A DNA stretch of 64,000 bases, from contig NZ_CGBP01000001.1 in the NCBI RefSeq assembly GCF_001053095.1, positions 62,001 to 126,000 of the forward strand, given 5' to 3'. Shown piece after piece: positions 62,760 through 64,000 of this stretch (the first letter of the stretch is position 1; the number at the start of each line of letters is the position of its first letter). This DNA is from Yersinia similis. GTDB lineage: Bacteria; Pseudomonadota; Gammaproteobacteria; Enterobacterales; Enterobacteriaceae. Position numbers and translations under genes: made by a program. The notes under the pieces are model-generated. The model saw only the letters and a list, made by a program, of their open reading frames with translations, was not told where the DNA came from and searched no databases.

Positions 62760-63549
62760 GGTGATTAGGTTCCAAAATGATAAGGTCATAAAGCCCAGTG
62801 GTCACCGGTTTACTGGCGGTGCGCCAATGTGAGCAGTTCGCCTCATGGCAATAAGGGCAGTTGAAAATAGACTTCAGCCCATTGCCATAGCGCATCACTA
62901 ATTTGCAGGATCGGGTCACATAAGGAACCAATTGTGCTAACAGCGCCTGTTTATCCGCCACCAATGAAGCAACGATAATGTGGTCAACGGGACGGTCCGT
63001 TAACTCTTTCAGGTTATCAATAAATTGCACCTGTTTTTCCAGACCGAGGGATTGAACGAGCTGGCGAGCTAACTGCTGTGCGGCGGGATCGTGATCGTAG
63101 CAAAAGACGGTTGCACCGAGCTTGGCAACCAGTACCAGCGCCGTGGTCGGCAAGGCACCGCTGCCCACCAACAACACCTTCTCACCCATCTGCATACCGG
63201 CAAGTCCGATCTCTTGTTGCAGCGATTGGTTAAAACTTGTCAGGTAGTCGTCAGTATTGGAGGATGGCCCACACAGAGCGCATACCTGATGTTTTTCATA
63301 GTCACACAATGCCGCATTGGCGACCTGTCGTAGTTGGGAAATTTGTTTTACCACCGCATCATCGTGCTCCAACTGCAACCGGTAATCTTGCAGTTGCGGC
63401 TCGTCATTGAAGGACTGCAAGCGACTAAAACGGCGCTCTAACAGCACAAAATGAGACTGATCCTGCTGGGCATTATCGTGTAGCTGGCTGATTTCTTGTT
63501 GCAGCCCCGCGAGTTGGGCCAGCACATCGGCTTTCATCAACGCATACAT
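62752..63549 (-). CDS. Nicotianamine synthase-like enzyme of opine metallophore synthesis (CntL-like)
   Basis: 265 residues from the ATG at 63549, which has a strong ribosome site (GGAGAG). It has the NAS fold, with an N-terminal helical region and a SAM-binding Rossmann domain with VGSGALP at 128-134 and CYDHDPAAQQLAR at 150-162. It would transfer the aminobutyrate of S-adenosylmethionine onto histidine to make the metallophore backbone. It has two CxxC pairs (C90/C93 and C231/C234) plus C82 and C239, which is unusual for a methyltransferase-like core and could bind a metal. It lies between the ABC ATPase gene and the opine dehydrogenase gene, overlapping both. Confidence 0.88.
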   Translation of the reverse strand: MYALMKADVLAQLAGLQQEISQLHDNAQQDQSHFVLLERRFSRLQSFNDEPQLQDYRLQLEHDDAVVKQISQLRQVANAALCDYEKHQVCALCGPSSNTDDYLTSFNQSLQQEIGLAGMQMGEKVLLVGSGALPTTALVLVAKLGATVFCYDHDPAAQQLARQLVQSLGLEKQVQFIDNLKELTDRPVDHIIVASLVADKQALLAQLVPYVTRSCKLVMRYGNGLKSIFNCPYCHEANCSHWRTASKPVTTGLYDLIILEPNHHE

Positions 63550-64000
63550 ATTTTCTCTCCATGAGTAGGTAAGAACTGAGTGGGTAATAAGTAGTGATAG
63601 CCCAAAGGGCTTGTTCCACTTTCAATACCTACACCAAATACGGTGGACATCATGGGATCCGCGATCACCTGATGGGCTGCGCCATGACAGGCAATATTTC
63701 CACGGTGGAGCAACGTGAGTGTTTGGCAAAAGCGCAGCGCCAAGCCCAGATCGTGGATCACCATTAATGTGGTGCATTGGTGGCGTTTGCTGTAATCGAC
63801 GATTTTTTGCAGCACACGCAATTGGTGGTGAATATCCAGAGCGCTGGTCGGCTCATCCAGCAAAATGATCTGCGGCTGAGCGATGAAAGCCTGTGCGAGC
63901 ATCACCAACTGGCGCTGTCCGCCACTTAGCCTGTTGAAGGTTTGGTTTGCCAGAGAGGAAATGCCGCACTCTGCCAATACCAGCTCGACCGCATCAGTTT
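63537..64000 (-). CDS. Siderophore-type ABC transporter ATP-binding protein, C-terminal part (cut by window edge)
   Basis: An open frame of more than 154 codons enters from the right edge. It holds the ABC signature LSGGQRQ, Walker B IILLDEPTSALD and the H-loop VIHD, with the following FecE/BtuD-type C-terminal region (TLLHRGNIACHGAA). It resembles iron-siderophore and vitamin B12 importer ATPases. It lies directly upstream of the synthase gene, overlapping it by 13 bases, so the operon includes transport of the product or its metal complex. The Walker A motif is outside the window. Confidence 0.88.
   Translation of the reverse strand, partial: TDAVELVLAECGISSLANQTFNRLSGGQRQLVMLAQAFIAQPQIILLDEPTSALDIHHQLRVLQKIVDYSKRHQCTTLMVIHDLGLALRFCQTLTLLHRGNIACHGAAHQVIADPMMSTVFGVGIESGTSPLGYHYLLPTQFLPTHGEKICMR

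Overview
The window is a chromosomal segment of a Yersinia species, most likely the Y. pestis / Y. pseudotuberculosis group. This rests on near-full-length matches, recalled from memory, to enterobacterial core genes in E. coli-like order (ihfB-rpsA-cmk-aroA-serC; ycaO-focA-pflB-pflA-ycaD; serS-rarA-lolA-ftsK-lrp-trxB-cydDC-aat-infA-clpA-clpS-cspD-macBA-ybjX-ybjD-lysO-hcp-hcr-poxB-ltaE-ybjT-ybjS-ybjP-artPIQM). It also rests on Yersinia-type insertions: a yadB/yadC adhesin pair, ERIC-type repeats, a periplasmic chorismate mutase and an opine-metallophore operon. No rRNA, tRNA, insertion sequence with a transposase, prophage or CRISPR array was seen, and no gene appears broken. The only incomplete genes are cut by the window edges.

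Layout. 1-6437 (all minus strand): start of comEC, ihfB, rpsA, cmk, and the serC-aroA pair. 6438-6822: a long composite ERIC-type repeat. 6823-9785: the trimeric autotransporter operon yadB-yadC. 10103-11140: periplasmic L-asparaginase ansB, with an unusually perfect 28-bp hairpin downstream. 11289-19426: ycaO, then the anaerobic formate/pyruvate genes focA and pflB with an FNR-type box, an AT-rich glycosyltransferase gene on the opposite strand, a long AT-rich gap, and pflA. 19597-29113 (minus): ycaD, serS, rarA, lolA, ftsK, lrp. 29881-36051 (plus): trxB, cydD, cydC, aat, infA. 36321-38943 (minus): clpA, clpS. cspD (plus) converges on macB-macA (minus). ybjX (plus), ybjD (minus), lysO, hcp-hcr, poxB, ltaE-ybjT, ybjS, ybjP, aroQ and artPIQM follow. 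60589-64000 (minus): a metallophore operon whose upstream part lies beyond the right edge.

How genes work together. focA, pflB and pflA form the anaerobic pyruvate-to-formate module (channel, enzyme, activase). lolA, ftsK and rarA are envelope, division and replication housekeeping. cydD/cydC support cytochrome bd assembly, and trxB maintains thiol redox balance. aat, clpS and clpA together are the N-degron pathway (tagging enzyme, adaptor, unfoldase). hcp/hcr detoxify NO-derived species behind NsrR-like and FNR-like sites. artPIQM imports arginine. At the right edge, overlapping genes encode a siderophore-type ABC ATPase, a nicotianamine-synthase-like enzyme, an opine dehydrogenase and an EamA exporter, which fits synthesis, export and re-uptake of a staphylopine/yersinopine-type metallophore.

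The most noteworthy accessory content is the metallophore operon (with an unusual cysteine set in its synthase), the yadBC adhesins (each with exactly eight 15-residue stalk repeats), the glycosyltransferase inserted between pflB and pflA, a 14-codon reading frame overlapping the pflA start, and several perfect hairpins of unknown role.
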